From Deltaproteobacteria bacterium (lineage in GTDB: Bacteria > Desulfobacterota > Binatia > UBA9968 > JAJDTQ01), in assembly GCA_028818755.1 (NCBI GenBank), contig JAPPNF010000143.1, forward strand, positions 1-50,046: DNA of 50,046 bases, read 5' to 3'. The position numbers and the translations under genes were made by a program. Positions 33,141 through 42,094 of the stretch are shown here, one piece after another; the first letter of the stretch is position 1, and each line of letters starts with the position of its first letter. Under the pieces are notes generated by a model, which ran no database searches, had not been told where the DNA came from, and worked only from the letters and a program-made list of their open reading frames with translations.

Positions 33141-34145
33141 CTACGGCACGAACAGACCGTCGATGTGCGCCTCCGCCTCCTTGGGGAAAATTCCCAGGGC
33201 GATGCCGTCCTTCAGGTACTGTTTCTGATTCGCCAGGTTCTTCGGATTCGGCCAGTTGAAGTCAGCAGGAAGCAGGAACGGCCTGACCCGCTTGTAGCCG
33301 AGGTCCACGACGTCCTTCCCCTCCAGCCCGAAGATCTTCTTGGCGTACTTCCGGAAGTGCTCAGGGTCGTTCTGGACGCCGGCGATCATCTCCTGCCACG
33401 CGGCGCGAATCTTCCCGACGATTCCGGGGTTCTTCTTCGCCCAGGTCTCCTGCGCGCCCACCCAGCCGAACATGTGGATGTCCTTGTTCAGCACCTTGGT
33501 GATCACGTCTCCGAGCTTCGCGATGGAGCGGTATTTCTCTGTCGCCAGCATCCGGGTCACGTGCGCCTCCCAGTGGAGCGCGGCTTCCACCTCGCCCTTC
33601 TCCATCACCGCGATGATGCCCGCGGCGCCCAGCTTCTTGAGCTGGAAGTCCTTCTCGATGGAGATGCCCTGCTTCCTCATCATGAAGTCGAACAGGTTGT
33701 AGGCCGACGTGACTTCCCGCGGCACGGCGATGGACTTCCCCTTGAGGTCCGCGATGGTCTTGTAGGGGGACTCCTTGCGGACGAGGATGTAGTTGTGCAT
33801 CGTCCTCATGTAGGGCTGCACCAGCTTGAGGGGGATGCCCTTCATGTTGGCGCGCAGGGCGGACTCCACGGTGGCCAGACCCACCGGGATGGCGCCGATG
33901 GCGATGAGGCGCTCGACGTTGGCCACGCCGCCCCAGCGCGGCTTGGCGACGAAGCCGTGCTTGCGGTCGAGCTTCTTGTCGATCATGTACTGGCCGCCCA
34001 GGCCGAAGACGCCGCCGGAGGGCAGGCCGAACTCCACCACGGGAGGGTCGGCGCTCAGAGCCGGTGTAGACAGTCCCGGAACGAACAGGAACAGCCCCGC
34101 GGCCAGGACCAGCAGACGAAACCGTTTGATTCTCTCGATCATCAT
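33141..34145 (-). CDS. ABC transporter periplasmic binding protein (NMT1/THI5-like)
   Basis: 334-residue periplasmic binding protein of the nitrate/sulfonate/taurine/thiamine-precursor type. The signal peptide runs LLVLAAGLFLFVPGLSTPALS, cut before ADPPV. FGLPSGGVFGLGGQYMIDKKLDRKHG and VESALRANMKGIPLKLV are typical of the NMT1 fold. ATG-ATG overlaps the stop of the ATPase gene by four bases. It is the third gene of permease-ATPase-binding protein. The ligand is unresolved; the diiron/TenA-fold neighbour at 35994 makes a thiamine-precursor substrate possible but unproved. Confidence 0.88.
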   Translation of the reverse strand: MMIERIKRFRLLVLAAGLFLFVPGLSTPALSADPPVVEFGLPSGGVFGLGGQYMIDKKLDRKHGFVAKPRWGGVANVERLIAIGAIPVGLATVESALRANMKGIPLKLVQPYMRTMHNYILVRKESPYKTIADLKGKSIAVPREVTSAYNLFDFMMRKQGISIEKDFQLKKLGAAGIIAVMEKGEVEAALHWEAHVTRMLATEKYRSIAKLGDVITKVLNKDIHMFGWVGAQETWAKKNPGIVGKIRAAWQEMIAGVQNDPEHFRKYAKKIFGLEGKDVVDLGYKRVRPFLLPADFNWPNPKNLANQKQYLKDGIALGIFPKEAEAHIDGLFVP

Positions 34146-34915
34146 GCTTCCTCCTTCACCAGGTTGAGTATGGTTTCCAGCACTTCCTTCTTGAATTCGA
34201 TGAACCGCATATCGTCGGTATCGCGCTCCGATGACTTCAGGGGATTCTCGTACACCGCGGCGATACGAGCCGGCCGGGCCGAGAAGATCACGATCCGGTC
34301 CCCCATGTAGGCCGATTCCTCCACGTCGTGGGTGACCAGCAAGGCGGTCTGCTTGAGCCGGGAACAGATCTGGAGCGTGTCCTCCCGCAACTGCCGCGCC
34401 GTTAGCTGGTCGAGCTTGCTGTAAGGCTCGTCCATCAGCAGCACCTGCGGCTCGATCACGAGGCCACGCGCCAGACCCACCCGCTGCCGCATGCCGCCGG
34501 ACAGGTACAGGGGGTACTGCTTGCGGAAGTCCGTGAGACCCACCAGCGACAGGTACTTGTCCAGGCGCTCGTCCCACTCGCCGGACGGCACCTCCATCCC
34601 CTTGAGGGCGAACTTCAGGTTGTCCTCCACGCGCTTCCAGTTGAGGAGCCTCGGATCCTGGAACACGTAGCCCAACTGCGGGTGCGCCCGCTCTCCGTCC
34701 TCACCGTCGGAGATGATCTCCACCCGCCCGTGGTCAAGGCGCTCGAGCCCGGTAATGATGTTCAACAGCGTGGACTTGCCGCAACCCGACGGCCCCAGCA
34801 ACGCCGTGATGCCGTATTCCTTGGTATCGAACGAGATGCCGTCCAACACCTTGAGCGGTGAGCCGTCCTCGCGGGAAAAGAACTTGACCGCGTCGTCGAT
34901 ACGTACGTAAGCCAC
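34142..34915 (-). CDS. ABC transporter ATPase (SsuB/TauB/NrtD type)
   Basis: 257-residue ATPase of an importer. Walker A is GPSGCGKST near 42-50, signature LSGGMRQRVGLARGL near 133-147, Walker B LLMDEPYSKLD near 156-166, and the H-loop VTHDVEES follows. It starts at GTG (34915), directly abutting the permease stop, and ends in a four-base overlap with the binding-protein gene, so expression is coupled. Confidence 0.93.
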   Translation of the reverse strand: MAYVRIDDAVKFFSREDGSPLKVLDGISFDTKEYGITALLGPSGCGKSTLLNIITGLERLDHGRVEIISDGEDGERAHPQLGYVFQDPRLLNWKRVEDNLKFALKGMEVPSGEWDERLDKYLSLVGLTDFRKQYPLYLSGGMRQRVGLARGLVIEPQVLLMDEPYSKLDQLTARQLREDTLQICSRLKQTALLVTHDVEESAYMGDRIVIFSARPARIAAVYENPLKSSERDTDDMRFIEFKKEVLETILNLVKEEA

Positions 34916-35785
34916 CTACCGCCTCCAGGCCTCGACTCGCGGCCGCCAGCGGGTGACGCTGCGCTCCAGGACGCCGACCACACCGAACTCGAGGAAGATC
35001 ATCACGATCAGGAACGTGATGGCCCAGGCCAGCACCCCCTTAACCGAGAAAAGGTCGAACTGGTGCATTACCTGATAGCCGACGCCGTTGCTGAAGCCGA
35101 ACCCTTCCACCAGCACGATCACCTTCCACGCCAGTCCGAGGCCGTACCGAATGGCGGCCAGGATATGCGACACCAACTGCGGCAGGATCACGTCCACCAG
35201 CTTGGACATGACGCTGGCGTGGAACGCCGTGCTCATGTCGATCAGGTCCTTGTCGATTGACTTGGTCCCCTGCCAGATGCTGATGGTGAGCATGGGCGAG
35301 ATGGTCACGGCCACCGCGAGGTAGGCGCTGATCTCCTTGATGCCGAAGACCATGATCATCAAAAGCGCCCAGATGAGGCCCGGCATGGTGAGGCCCAGGA
35401 TCACCGGAGGCTCGAAGAAGCTCTCCTGGTTACGGAAGCTTCCCATGATGATCCCCAGCGGCGTGCTTACCACCATGGCGAGGCCGAATCCGACGAACAC
35501 GCGCCAAAGCGTGTTGCCCATGTGGTGATACAATTCCCCCGACTTGATGATGACGCCTACTTCCGCGAACGTTTCCCAGGGCCTCGGCACCAAGGCGGCG
35601 TTGGCGTAGAAAAGGCTCATCACCCACCATGCAAGGACGAGCGCGAAGATGGAGCCCACGCGGAGAGCGACGTCCCAGCCGGCCTCGGTAAAGACGGACG
35701 CGGTCTTCCGCGGCCCCCGAGGCGTATCCACGTCCGGTGTCGCCACGCCTCCCGGTCCGAGCGCCAATTCCTCCTGTTTCGCCAT
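34916..35785 (-). CDS. ABC transporter permease (SsuC/TauC-type)
   Basis: 289-residue inner-membrane permease with about six helices. The cytoplasmic coupling loop follows STAFHASVMSKLVDVILPQLVSHILAAIRYGLGLAWKVIVLVE, the EAA-like motif of the BPD_transp_1 family. The chosen start, MAKQEELALGP, has AGGGAG about ten bases upstream. An in-frame upstream start at 35938 gives an implausible leader. It is the first gene of the permease-ATPase-binding-protein operon. Confidence 0.92.
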   Translation of the reverse strand: MAKQEELALGPGGVATPDVDTPRGPRKTASVFTEAGWDVALRVGSIFALVLAWWVMSLFYANAALVPRPWETFAEVGVIIKSGELYHHMGNTLWRVFVGFGLAMVVSTPLGIIMGSFRNQESFFEPPVILGLTMPGLIWALLMIMVFGIKEISAYLAVAVTISPMLTISIWQGTKSIDKDLIDMSTAFHASVMSKLVDVILPQLVSHILAAIRYGLGLAWKVIVLVEGFGFSNGVGYQVMHQFDLFSVKGVLAWAITFLIVMIFLEFGVVGVLERSVTRWRPRVEAWRR

Positions 35786-35993
35786 GGATGGTGTCTCCCT
35801 GTCCGCTCTCCCGATCCGAAATGTCCCTCGAAAACGGTTGCTTCCGTCCCCGGCTCCCGGGGTTCGCAAGCAGGCGTCGATGTTAGTTGACGGCGCGGTG
35901 GCTGTCAAATGAGCATGCGGCTCCGCGGGTGCCGTCAAGCGGCAGGCATGCAGCGGCGTTGGGGCGGAACGCTCCGGTCCGTCCGCCCGCGGG

Positions 35994-36842
35994 TCAGGTG
36001 ACCCTCAACTCATCCGCCGGGAGTCCGATGGCGGCCCGGGCCAGGCGAATCTGCTCTCTCGTGGTGATAACCCGGAAAGACCTCGCGGTCCTGATGGCCC
36101 AGAAGGTCTCTTCCTGGATCTCCCGGGTGGTGGCGTATTTCTTGAGGATGTCCAGCACGCCGCCGCCATGGATCTGGTCCTTGCTCTGGTGGAGACCGGC
36201 GTTCATCAGCGACCCTTCCGGTATGCCGCAGAGCTTTTCCACCCGGCTGGCGCTGGCCGCCCAGGGGCCTTCGAACTCGCCCTTGTCGAGGAAGCCCCGC
36301 TTGACCGCCACCCGGATGCTTTCCAGCCCGCCGATGGCGGCATAGCCGCCCTGCCACGTGAGCGTCCGGCTCAAGTTGTCCAGCGCGTGCATGCAGGCCA
36401 TGAAGATCGGCGTGGGCTCGAACGCCTCCGCCTCCTCGCGCGTGATGCCGAGTTGCAGGGAGTCGTAGTAGAGCACCTCGATGTGGCACATGCCGTCGGC
36501 GTCCGGGTCGCTCACCTCCTCGTCCCAGCAATCGTGCAGGATCTCGCGCCGCACGTCCTGGTAAGGGCACTTGGCGGCGATGTTCATCAGGTAGCTGGGA
36601 AACATCTTGGCGAAGAAGCTGTGGTTCATCTGCCAGACGCCGAAATACCGCCTGGCCTTGTCGGGGTCGGTGAGGACCTCGTCGGGAATCGGCGGGTGGT
36701 TGGGATAAGCCCTTACCGTGTCGGCCTGGGCCTGCAGAAACCGGGCTTCGTATTCGTCGGGAGGGAGCGGTGCGGCATCGGACTCCGGAGGAACCCTGAA
36801 AAAGGTCTTGGTGGTGATGACATCCGTTTGAGTGTCCGCCAT
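35994..36842 (-). CDS. Haem-oxygenase-fold diiron (HDO/TenA/PqqC-like) protein
   Basis: 282-residue all-helical protein of the iron-containing redox enzyme group. Likely metal ligands lie in NHSFFAKMFPSYL, in DCWDEEVSD...CHIEVLYYDSL (the HDO EE...H.E pattern), and in KDQIHGGGVLDILKKY. HDO enzymes use a diiron site to oxidise amino-acid-derived or fatty substrates; TenA and PqqC relatives are cofactor-metabolism enzymes. The start is fixed by AGGAGGT eight bases upstream. It is upstream of and co-oriented with the ABC operon (208-base gap) and divergent from the first Rieske oxygenase. Substrate unknown. Confidence 0.75.
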   Translation of the reverse strand: MADTQTDVITTKTFFRVPPESDAAPLPPDEYEARFLQAQADTVRAYPNHPPIPDEVLTDPDKARRYFGVWQMNHSFFAKMFPSYLMNIAAKCPYQDVRREILHDCWDEEVSDPDADGMCHIEVLYYDSLQLGITREEAEAFEPTPIFMACMHALDNLSRTLTWQGGYAAIGGLESIRVAVKRGFLDKGEFEGPWAASASRVEKLCGIPEGSLMNAGLHQSKDQIHGGGVLDILKKYATTREIQEETFWAIRTARSFRVITTREQIRLARAAIGLPADELRVT

Positions 36843-37030
36843 CTCTAACCTCCTTGTTTGCGAATGATGCGGGCGATGCGGGCGGGAACGCCTGTCCCGG
36901 CGGTACCAGAACGGCTGTGGAGTGTCAACGAAACCGTCCGCCGGCTCGCCTCGCACTTTACTCTCCATGTGGGGATTGATATACCCGCTGCCGAATCGTC
37001 CCGAGCCGGGCCCACGCCCAGGAGGATGCC

Positions 37031-38212
37031 ATGCGAAGCGCCTACGGTCTCAAGATACCGGAGATAGACCCCGAGCTTACCCGGGTGGGGCCGGGGACGC
37101 CGTGCGGGGAGTTGATGCGGCGGTACTGGCAGCCGGTGTGCCTTTCGGCCGACCTCACCGACCTGCCCAAGCGCATCCGCATCCTCGGCGAGGACCTAGT
37201 GGCGTTCCGCGACGGCCAGGGACGCGCCGGGCTCCTGTTCTTCCGTTGCAGCCACCGGGGCACCTCGCTGGAGTACGGACGGGTGGAGCGGGACGGATTG
37301 CGCTGCTGCTACCACGGCTGGCTCTACGACGTGGAGGGCCGCATCCTCGACATGCCGCTGGAGCCGCCCGAGAGCACGGTGAAGGACCATCTCTGGCACC
37401 CCGCCTATCCGGTGCAGGAGTACGGCGGCCTGCTGTTCGCCTACATGGGTCCGCTCGACAAGATGCCGCTGCTGCCGCGCTACGACGTGCTGGAGGCGGA
37501 AGGAGGCACGCTGCGGCCACGCTTCGGCCCGCGCGTGGGCGGAGCCCAGGACTGCAACTGGCTCCAGAGCGAGGAGAACCTCATGGACGCGCTGCATGCG
37601 GTGTGGCTGCACACGGTCCACAGCGGCGCCCAGTTCCCCACCCAGGCCCATTCAACCCTGCCCGAGCGCCTGGTCTACGAGGAGACCGAGATGGGCATGC
37701 GCTTCGTGATGACCCGCAGGATGGACGACGGGCGCTGGGCCGACGTCATCTGGGAGAACATCATGCCCCTCAACGTCCACCTGACCTACACGGACGAGCC
37801 CGTGACCGAGAAGGTGAACCAAGTGTCCTTCTGCGTTCCCGTGGACGATACCCACCAACTGGGCGCGAACATCCGTTGGGTGCCGGACGGCGCCGACCCC
37901 ACGGAACTGTCGGGCCGCGAAAAGCTCGCCCCGGCCGGCCGTGGCCCCCGGGACTACGAATACAGCCAACGCTTTCCCGACGACAAGGAGGCCCAGGAGG
38001 GCCAGGGGGAGATCGTGGTGCACGCCATGGAGCGCCACGTCAGCTCGGACGAGGGCGTGGTGCTGTTCCGGAAGATCCTCAAGACCGCCATCGACGACGT
38101 CAGGGCCGGCAGGGACCCCAAGGGGATCATCCGCGATCCCGAGAGGGCGGCGTGCGTACCCACCACTTCCGGCGCCGTCGTATACCAGGAGCGGCCCGCG
38201 CACGTGGCCTGA
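37031..38212 (+). CDS. Rieske 2Fe-2S non-haem iron oxygenase, alpha subunit (paralogue A)
   Basis: 393-residue oxygenase. The Rieske cluster ligands are C73-x-H75 (CSHRGTS) and C92-x2-H95 (CCYHGW). The mononuclear iron site is D186-x2-H189-x4-H194 in LMDALHAVWLH. It adds oxygen to an aromatic or other substrate and needs a reductase, which is not adjacent. AGGAGG lies six bases upstream of the ATG. It is a close paralogue of the gene at 45791 on the opposite strand; only about eight residues differ in the first 142. Genes for a TenA-fold protein and an amidohydrolase flank it. Confidence 0.92.
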   Translation: MRSAYGLKIPEIDPELTRVGPGTPCGELMRRYWQPVCLSADLTDLPKRIRILGEDLVAFRDGQGRAGLLFFRCSHRGTSLEYGRVERDGLRCCYHGWLYDVEGRILDMPLEPPESTVKDHLWHPAYPVQEYGGLLFAYMGPLDKMPLLPRYDVLEAEGGTLRPRFGPRVGGAQDCNWLQSEENLMDALHAVWLHTVHSGAQFPTQAHSTLPERLVYEETEMGMRFVMTRRMDDGRWADVIWENIMPLNVHLTYTDEPVTEKVNQVSFCVPVDDTHQLGANIRWVPDGADPTELSGREKLAPAGRGPRDYEYSQRFPDDKEAQEGQGEIVVHAMERHVSSDEGVVLFRKILKTAIDDVRAGRDPKGIIRDPERAACVPTTSGAVVYQERPAHVA

Positions 38213-38264
38213 CGGCCCTGCGGCACCACGGTTTCGATCACTTCGTTCGGAACAGCCGGTTCAC

Positions 38265-38292
38265 GCACGGGCGGGTCTGAAACTACCCCTAC
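38265..38292. repeat. REP-like palindrome, copy 3, overlapping the amidohydrolase stop
   Basis: GCACGGGCGGGTCTGAAACT followed by ACCCCTAC, a slightly eroded copy of the unit at 7421. On the minus strand it starts at TAG, the stop codon of the amidohydrolase gene (38291-38289). Confidence 0.75.
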
Positions 38293-39443
38293 GCAGAACC
38301 GGTCTCCGGATCCAGGCCGTAGAAGCGGGCGACGTTGTCCACCAGGAGCTTGCGCTTGGTGTCCTCGCTTAGGTCCGTGCGTTCGAGGAAGACACTCACC
38401 GAATCCACCAGCCGGTCCGCGTGCGGGATATCGGAACCGTAGAGCCAGCACTCGTCGCCGAACTCCTCGATGGCGAACGGCAGGAGCCGCTCGTCCACCT
38501 CGAAGCCGAAGTATATCTGCCCTCGCCGGATGTACTCTTCCGGCTTGTGGCGGCCCAGATAGCCGCGGTTGAAGTCCGCTCCGGCGCGAGCGTTCTTAAG
38601 GCCGCTGTACTCCGATACGCGTTCCACCACCGCCGGCACCCAGGAGCAGCCCGCCTCGAGAAAGGCGATGCGGAGATCGGGGTAGCGGTCGGCGATGCCC
38701 TTGGAGATCACCCGCTGGAAGGCGAACTGCACGGTGAGCCAGAAAGCCATGCTGGTTTTGTCGTGGTGCGTGTCGCATACCTCCCCCAGCGCTCGGAAGC
38801 TGTGCCCCGTGTGCACCGCCACCGGCAGCCCGGCGGCCGCAGCCGCCTCCCACACCGGCTCCATGGAGTCGTCGTCGACACGGTGGTGACCGGTCATGCC
38901 CAGCATCATCACGCCCACCGAGCCCATCTCCTTCGTCCGTTGAACCTCGCGCGCAGATGCTTCCGGGTCGATGGGGTCGATGATGGTAACCCACTTCAGG
39001 CGCTCCGGCGCCTGGCTCGTCATGTCCGCGATCCAATTGTTGTAGGCGCGCATCATGGCCACCGACAGCTCGGGGTCGAATGTGATGGGATAGGAAAGGA
39101 ACATGGTCGGATAGATGACCTGGATCTGCGTGTTCTCCCGGTCCAGTTGCTCGAGGCGCGCCGCCACGGTCCGGAGCTCGGCGCTCTCCACCGGATCGGC
39201 GGCATTGATGCCCGGCGTGATCTCCGCCGGGCGGCCGTCCTTGCTCAACGGGAAGCCCGCCTGTTGGTGGGGGCCGGTCCGCACCGGGAACGCCCGGGTG
39301 TCGATGAGCCAGCGGAGCGCCCTGTCGGGGCCGATCTCGATCACCTCGGGCCGCCGGGATCGGAGACCGGCGTCCCAGTACTTGTCGGAAAATGTCACCT
39401 CGGACTCCGAAACGTGTCCGTCCGCATCCCACGCCTTGATCAT
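38289..39443 (-). CDS. Metal-dependent amidohydrolase (amidohydrolase_2 family), second copy
   Basis: 384-residue TIM-barrel enzyme related to the one at 10631 but diverged. DADGH (residues 6-10) gives the N-terminal metal ligands, VAVHTGHSFRALGEV the central His, and LYGSDIPHAD the catalytic Asp. AYNNWIADMTSQAPERLKWVTIIDPIDP matches the subgroup. It starts at 39443 with GGAAGGGA upstream; an upstream in-frame start exists but lacks a ribosome site. It converges on the Rieske gene at 37031, and its stop is in a REP-like palindrome. Reaction unknown; likely hydrolytic or decarboxylating in aromatic breakdown. Confidence 0.9.
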   Translation of the reverse strand: MIKAWDADGHVSESEVTFSDKYWDAGLRSRRPEVIEIGPDRALRWLIDTRAFPVRTGPHQQAGFPLSKDGRPAEITPGINAADPVESAELRTVAARLEQLDRENTQIQVIYPTMFLSYPITFDPELSVAMMRAYNNWIADMTSQAPERLKWVTIIDPIDPEASAREVQRTKEMGSVGVMMLGMTGHHRVDDDSMEPVWEAAAAAGLPVAVHTGHSFRALGEVCDTHHDKTSMAFWLTVQFAFQRVISKGIADRYPDLRIAFLEAGCSWVPAVVERVSEYSGLKNARAGADFNRGYLGRHKPEEYIRRGQIYFGFEVDERLLPFAIEEFGDECWLYGSDIPHADRLVDSVSVFLERTDLSEDTKRKLLVDNVARFYGLDPETGSA

Positions 39444-39527
39444 GGTCTTCCCTTCCGTCGTATGCTCACGTGCCGAAAGAGACATCATATACTACCCATC
39501 GGCAACCTCGAAAAACGCTTCCGTGCT

Positions 39528-39560
39528 TGACTATCGGTATTGTGTGCCGATAGGTATAAA
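39528..39560 (+). promoter_or_regulatory. Promoter with an overlapping palindromic operator
   Basis: TTGACT (39528-39533), a 17-base spacer and TAGGTA (39551-39556); a TATAAA at 39555 is an alternative -10. Within it lies a perfect inverted repeat, CTATCGG (39531-39537) and CCGATAG (39547-39553), nine bases apart, as expected for a dimeric repressor. It drives the small membrane-anchored protein at 39586. Confidence 0.5.
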
Positions 39561-39585
39561 AAAGTGGAAGTGAGGAGGGACTGCA

Positions 39586-39789
39586 ATGCCGGAAGGAACG
39601 GAAGATCGCGTGACCAAGCTCGAAACGGCATTTGAGACCATACTGCCTCATCTGGCCACAAAGGCGGATCTGGCCAAGCTGGAGACGGATCTCGTCAAGG
39701 CCATCGGTAAGTTGGAGTCGAAAATGATGTGGGGAGCATTGGGCTTGTTTGTGGGGATGGCCACGATCATCGTCAAGCTGTTCACTTGA
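39586..39789 (+). CDS. Small coiled-coil protein with C-terminal membrane helix
   Basis: 67 residues: a charged heptad-like helix, RVTKLETAFETILPHLATKADLAKLETDLVKAIGKLESK, then a single membrane helix, MMWGALGLFVGMATIIVKLF. AGGAGGG lies seven bases upstream of the ATG. It resembles XhlA-like or DUF1640-type small tail-anchored proteins in layout, but no named family is certain. It has its own promoter with palindrome and a strong terminator, so it is a one-gene unit. Confidence 0.8.
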   Translation: MPEGTEDRVTKLETAFETILPHLATKADLAKLETDLVKAIGKLESKMMWGALGLFVGMATIIVKLFT

Positions 39790-39811
39790 CCGGACGGGAT
39801 TCGCCATGCAG

Positions 39812-39847
39812 AAAGGGGACACCATACACCGTGGTGTCCCCTTTTTT
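39812..39847 (+). terminator. Strong Rho-independent terminator
   Basis: GGGGACACCA (39815-39824) pairs with TGGTGTCCCC (39832-39841), loop of seven, followed by TTTTTT (39842-39847). A matching A-run lies on the 5' side, so the stem can extend. It sits 23 bases after the small protein's stop. Confidence 0.92.
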
Positions 39848-39918
39848 CACTGGAAATGGCCGGATCAAAGTCATCCACCGAGCAGGATCTTCATCATCCT
39901 CCGGCCAGGGAGAAGCAC

Positions 39919-41523
39919 TTGAGCATCCAATCCATCGACCCAACGGGCCTTCAGGCGTTGCTGGGTTCAGATACCCTTCACGCCTGCATCGACGTGCGCG
40001 AGCGCGGCGAGTTCGCGCGGGCGCAGATCGCCGGCACAAACCCGGTGAACCGGGGGGCGCTGGAGATCCGGCTGCCGGTGATGGTGCCGGACCGGCGCGT
40101 GCCGGTGGTGGCGTGCTGCGACGACGGGCGCCGTAGCGCGCTGGCGGCGGGGACCCTGGCGAGCATGGGCTACACCGACGTCCGTATCCTCGCGGGCGGT
40201 ATCGACGAATGGCAGCGCCAGGGCTTGCCGGTGCGTTCGGGCTGGGGCGTGCACGGCAAGGAATACGGCGAGCGCATCGCCCACGGCGGCAACGTCACCC
40301 ACCTGAGCGCGGTAGAGTTGGCCCGACGACGCAGGTCCGGCGAGGACGTGGTGGTGGTGGACGTGCGCTCGCGGGAGGAGTACCTGCGGGGCCACGTGCC
40401 GGACACCTATCACATCCCTGGCGGCAATCTCCTGCTGGACGCGCCCCGCCTCCCGTTGAAGGACGATACGACGCTGGTGGTGAGCTGCGCTGGCCGCACT
40501 CGCGGTATCCTCGGCGCGCAACTGCTGCACGACAACGGCTTCACCAACGTCTACGCCCTGGAGAACGGGGTCATGGGCTGGTTCCTGGCCGGCGGCGACA
40601 TCGCCACGGGATCGGGCAAGGAGACACCCCAAACCGGCTCCGCCGCCCGGTTCGCGCGCATCCAACAGGCCACCGAAACGCTCGCGACGCGCGAGCGCAT
40701 CCGCCGCCGTCCGGGCGACGACTTCCGCGCCGCCGCCGCATCCGGCGAAACTGTATACCTGCTGGACGTGCGGCTCCCCGAGGAATACGGCACCGGCCAC
40801 ATTCCCCGCTCCGTCTCGCTGCCGCTGGGGCAGATGGCGCTCGCCCACGAGAACTTCCTCGCGGTGCGCCGCGCACCCGTGTTCGTGGTGTCGGACGACG
40901 ACCTGCGGCCGGTCTGGGCAGCCTCCCTGCTGCAAAGACTGGGCTTCCACGACGTCGCGATCCTCGACGGCGGCTTGCGGGAATGGAGCGCGGCGGGCCT
41001 CGAGCTGGAAACGGGGACTCCCGAGGCCGCGGTCTTCGGATTGGAGGAGGCGCGAGCCCAAACGACCTTCTTCGATGCGCCGGCGCTCGAGGCACACTTC
41101 GAGTCCCCTGCCCTCGTGCTGGACGTCCGCAGCATCGGCGAGTACGGCTTCGCCCACATCCCCGGAGCACGCTGGCTGCCCCGGGGACGCCTGGAACTGG
41201 ACATCGCGCGAGTCGCGCCGGACAGGAGCTTATCCCTGGCGCTGGTGTGCGACGACGCCGTCCGCTCCACGCTGGCGGCCGGCACCCTCCGGCAACTGGG
41301 CTACGGCGACGTCCGAGTGCTCCGGGGCGGAACCCGCGAGTGGGAAAGCGGTGGAGGGGCGCTGGAGGACGGGCTCGAGGGAACCGGCGTCTCCACCGAG
41401 GACGCGCAGGCCGACTTCGGCCACAGCGTGTGGCACGGCGCGCTGGGGAAGTCCCGCGAGGACATGGAACGCTACCTGTCCTGGGAGATCGATCTGGTCA
41501 AGGACGGGGAATCGGCGTCCTGA
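39919..41523 (+). CDS. Four-domain rhodanese-family sulfurtransferase
   Basis: 534 residues in four tandem rhodanese domains (about 1-110, 120-225, 255-370 and 375-490). Active-site loops: domain 1 CDDGRRS, domain 2 CAGRTRG, domain 4 CDDAVRS. Domain 3 has SDDDLRP, with Ser in place of the catalytic Cys, so it is probably structural. Rhodaneses carry persulfide sulfur between thiols or to cyanide. The start is TTG 39919 with AGGGAG six to seven bases upstream; an in-frame ATG at 39856 lies on the other side of that site. It stands alone and is convergent with the permease at 41540. No signal peptide, so cytosolic. Confidence 0.88.
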   Translation: MSIQSIDPTGLQALLGSDTLHACIDVRERGEFARAQIAGTNPVNRGALEIRLPVMVPDRRVPVVACCDDGRRSALAAGTLASMGYTDVRILAGGIDEWQRQGLPVRSGWGVHGKEYGERIAHGGNVTHLSAVELARRRRSGEDVVVVDVRSREEYLRGHVPDTYHIPGGNLLLDAPRLPLKDDTTLVVSCAGRTRGILGAQLLHDNGFTNVYALENGVMGWFLAGGDIATGSGKETPQTGSAARFARIQQATETLATRERIRRRPGDDFRAAAASGETVYLLDVRLPEEYGTGHIPRSVSLPLGQMALAHENFLAVRRAPVFVVSDDDLRPVWAASLLQRLGFHDVAILDGGLREWSAAGLELETGTPEAAVFGLEEARAQTTFFDAPALEAHFESPALVLDVRSIGEYGFAHIPGARWLPRGRLELDIARVAPDRSLSLALVCDDAVRSTLAAGTLRQLGYGDVRVLRGGTREWESGGGALEDGLEGTGVSTEDAQADFGHSVWHGALGKSREDMERYLSWEIDLVKDGESAS

Positions 41524-41539
41524 GAAGCCGGTGAGACCG

Positions 41540-42094
41540 TCAAGGACCCGGCAACCTGCCGGGGAAGCCGTGGAAGATCAAGCCGCCCACGAAGCCCACG
41601 AAGGGCGGCAGCACTAGACTGGCCAGGAATCGCGCCACCGTTATCTCCACGCCCAGTATGGGAATCTCCCAGATGATGACCCGGTGGAAGCCGATGAGAG
41701 ACCACGACGTCAGATAGGCGATAATGGGTCCGGCGCCGGCGCCGGAGGCCATCAGTGAAGCGACGATGGGAAAGTGCATCATGGGACCGCCGGGGGTGCA
41801 CGCCCCGGCCACGGTGCCGATCATGAGCCCGCGTATGCCGGAGCCCTCGCCGAGCCACTGCGAAACCAGGTCGGTGGGAAGAATCACCTGGATCAGGCCG
41901 GCCACCGCGAAGGCGAAGATCATCTTGGGAAGCGTGGCCATCAGTAATTCGCCGCCACTGGACAGGCCGGCCACCGCATGCTGGACGCCGTACGAACGGA
42001 GCACGTACACCCCGACGACGATGCTGGCCGCGAACATGAACCAGAAACCCCCGTCCATACCAAGCCTCCCTGTCAAGCTGCGTTTCTTGCGCAT
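41540..42094 (-). CDS. Half-size permease (DUF318/ArsP/YraQ-like)
   Basis: 184-residue membrane protein with about four to five helices. MIFAFAVAGLIQVILPTDLVSQWLGEGSGIRGLMIGTVAGACTPGGPMMHFPI is the signature of the permease family that includes ArsP and YraQ (the TPGGP and GAGAGPIIAYLTSW elements). Full members are about 300-350 residues with two such repeats; this has one, so it may work as a dimer or be a naturally short form. Its start has no strong ribosome site. It is divergent from the Rieske gene at 42214 (119-base gap) and convergent with the rhodanese. Confidence 0.8.
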   Translation of the reverse strand: MRKKRSLTGRLGMDGGFWFMFAASIVVGVYVLRSYGVQHAVAGLSSGGELLMATLPKMIFAFAVAGLIQVILPTDLVSQWLGEGSGIRGLMIGTVAGACTPGGPMMHFPIVASLMASGAGAGPIIAYLTSWSLIGFHRVIIWEIPILGVEITVARFLASLVLPPFVGFVGGLIFHGFPGRLPGP

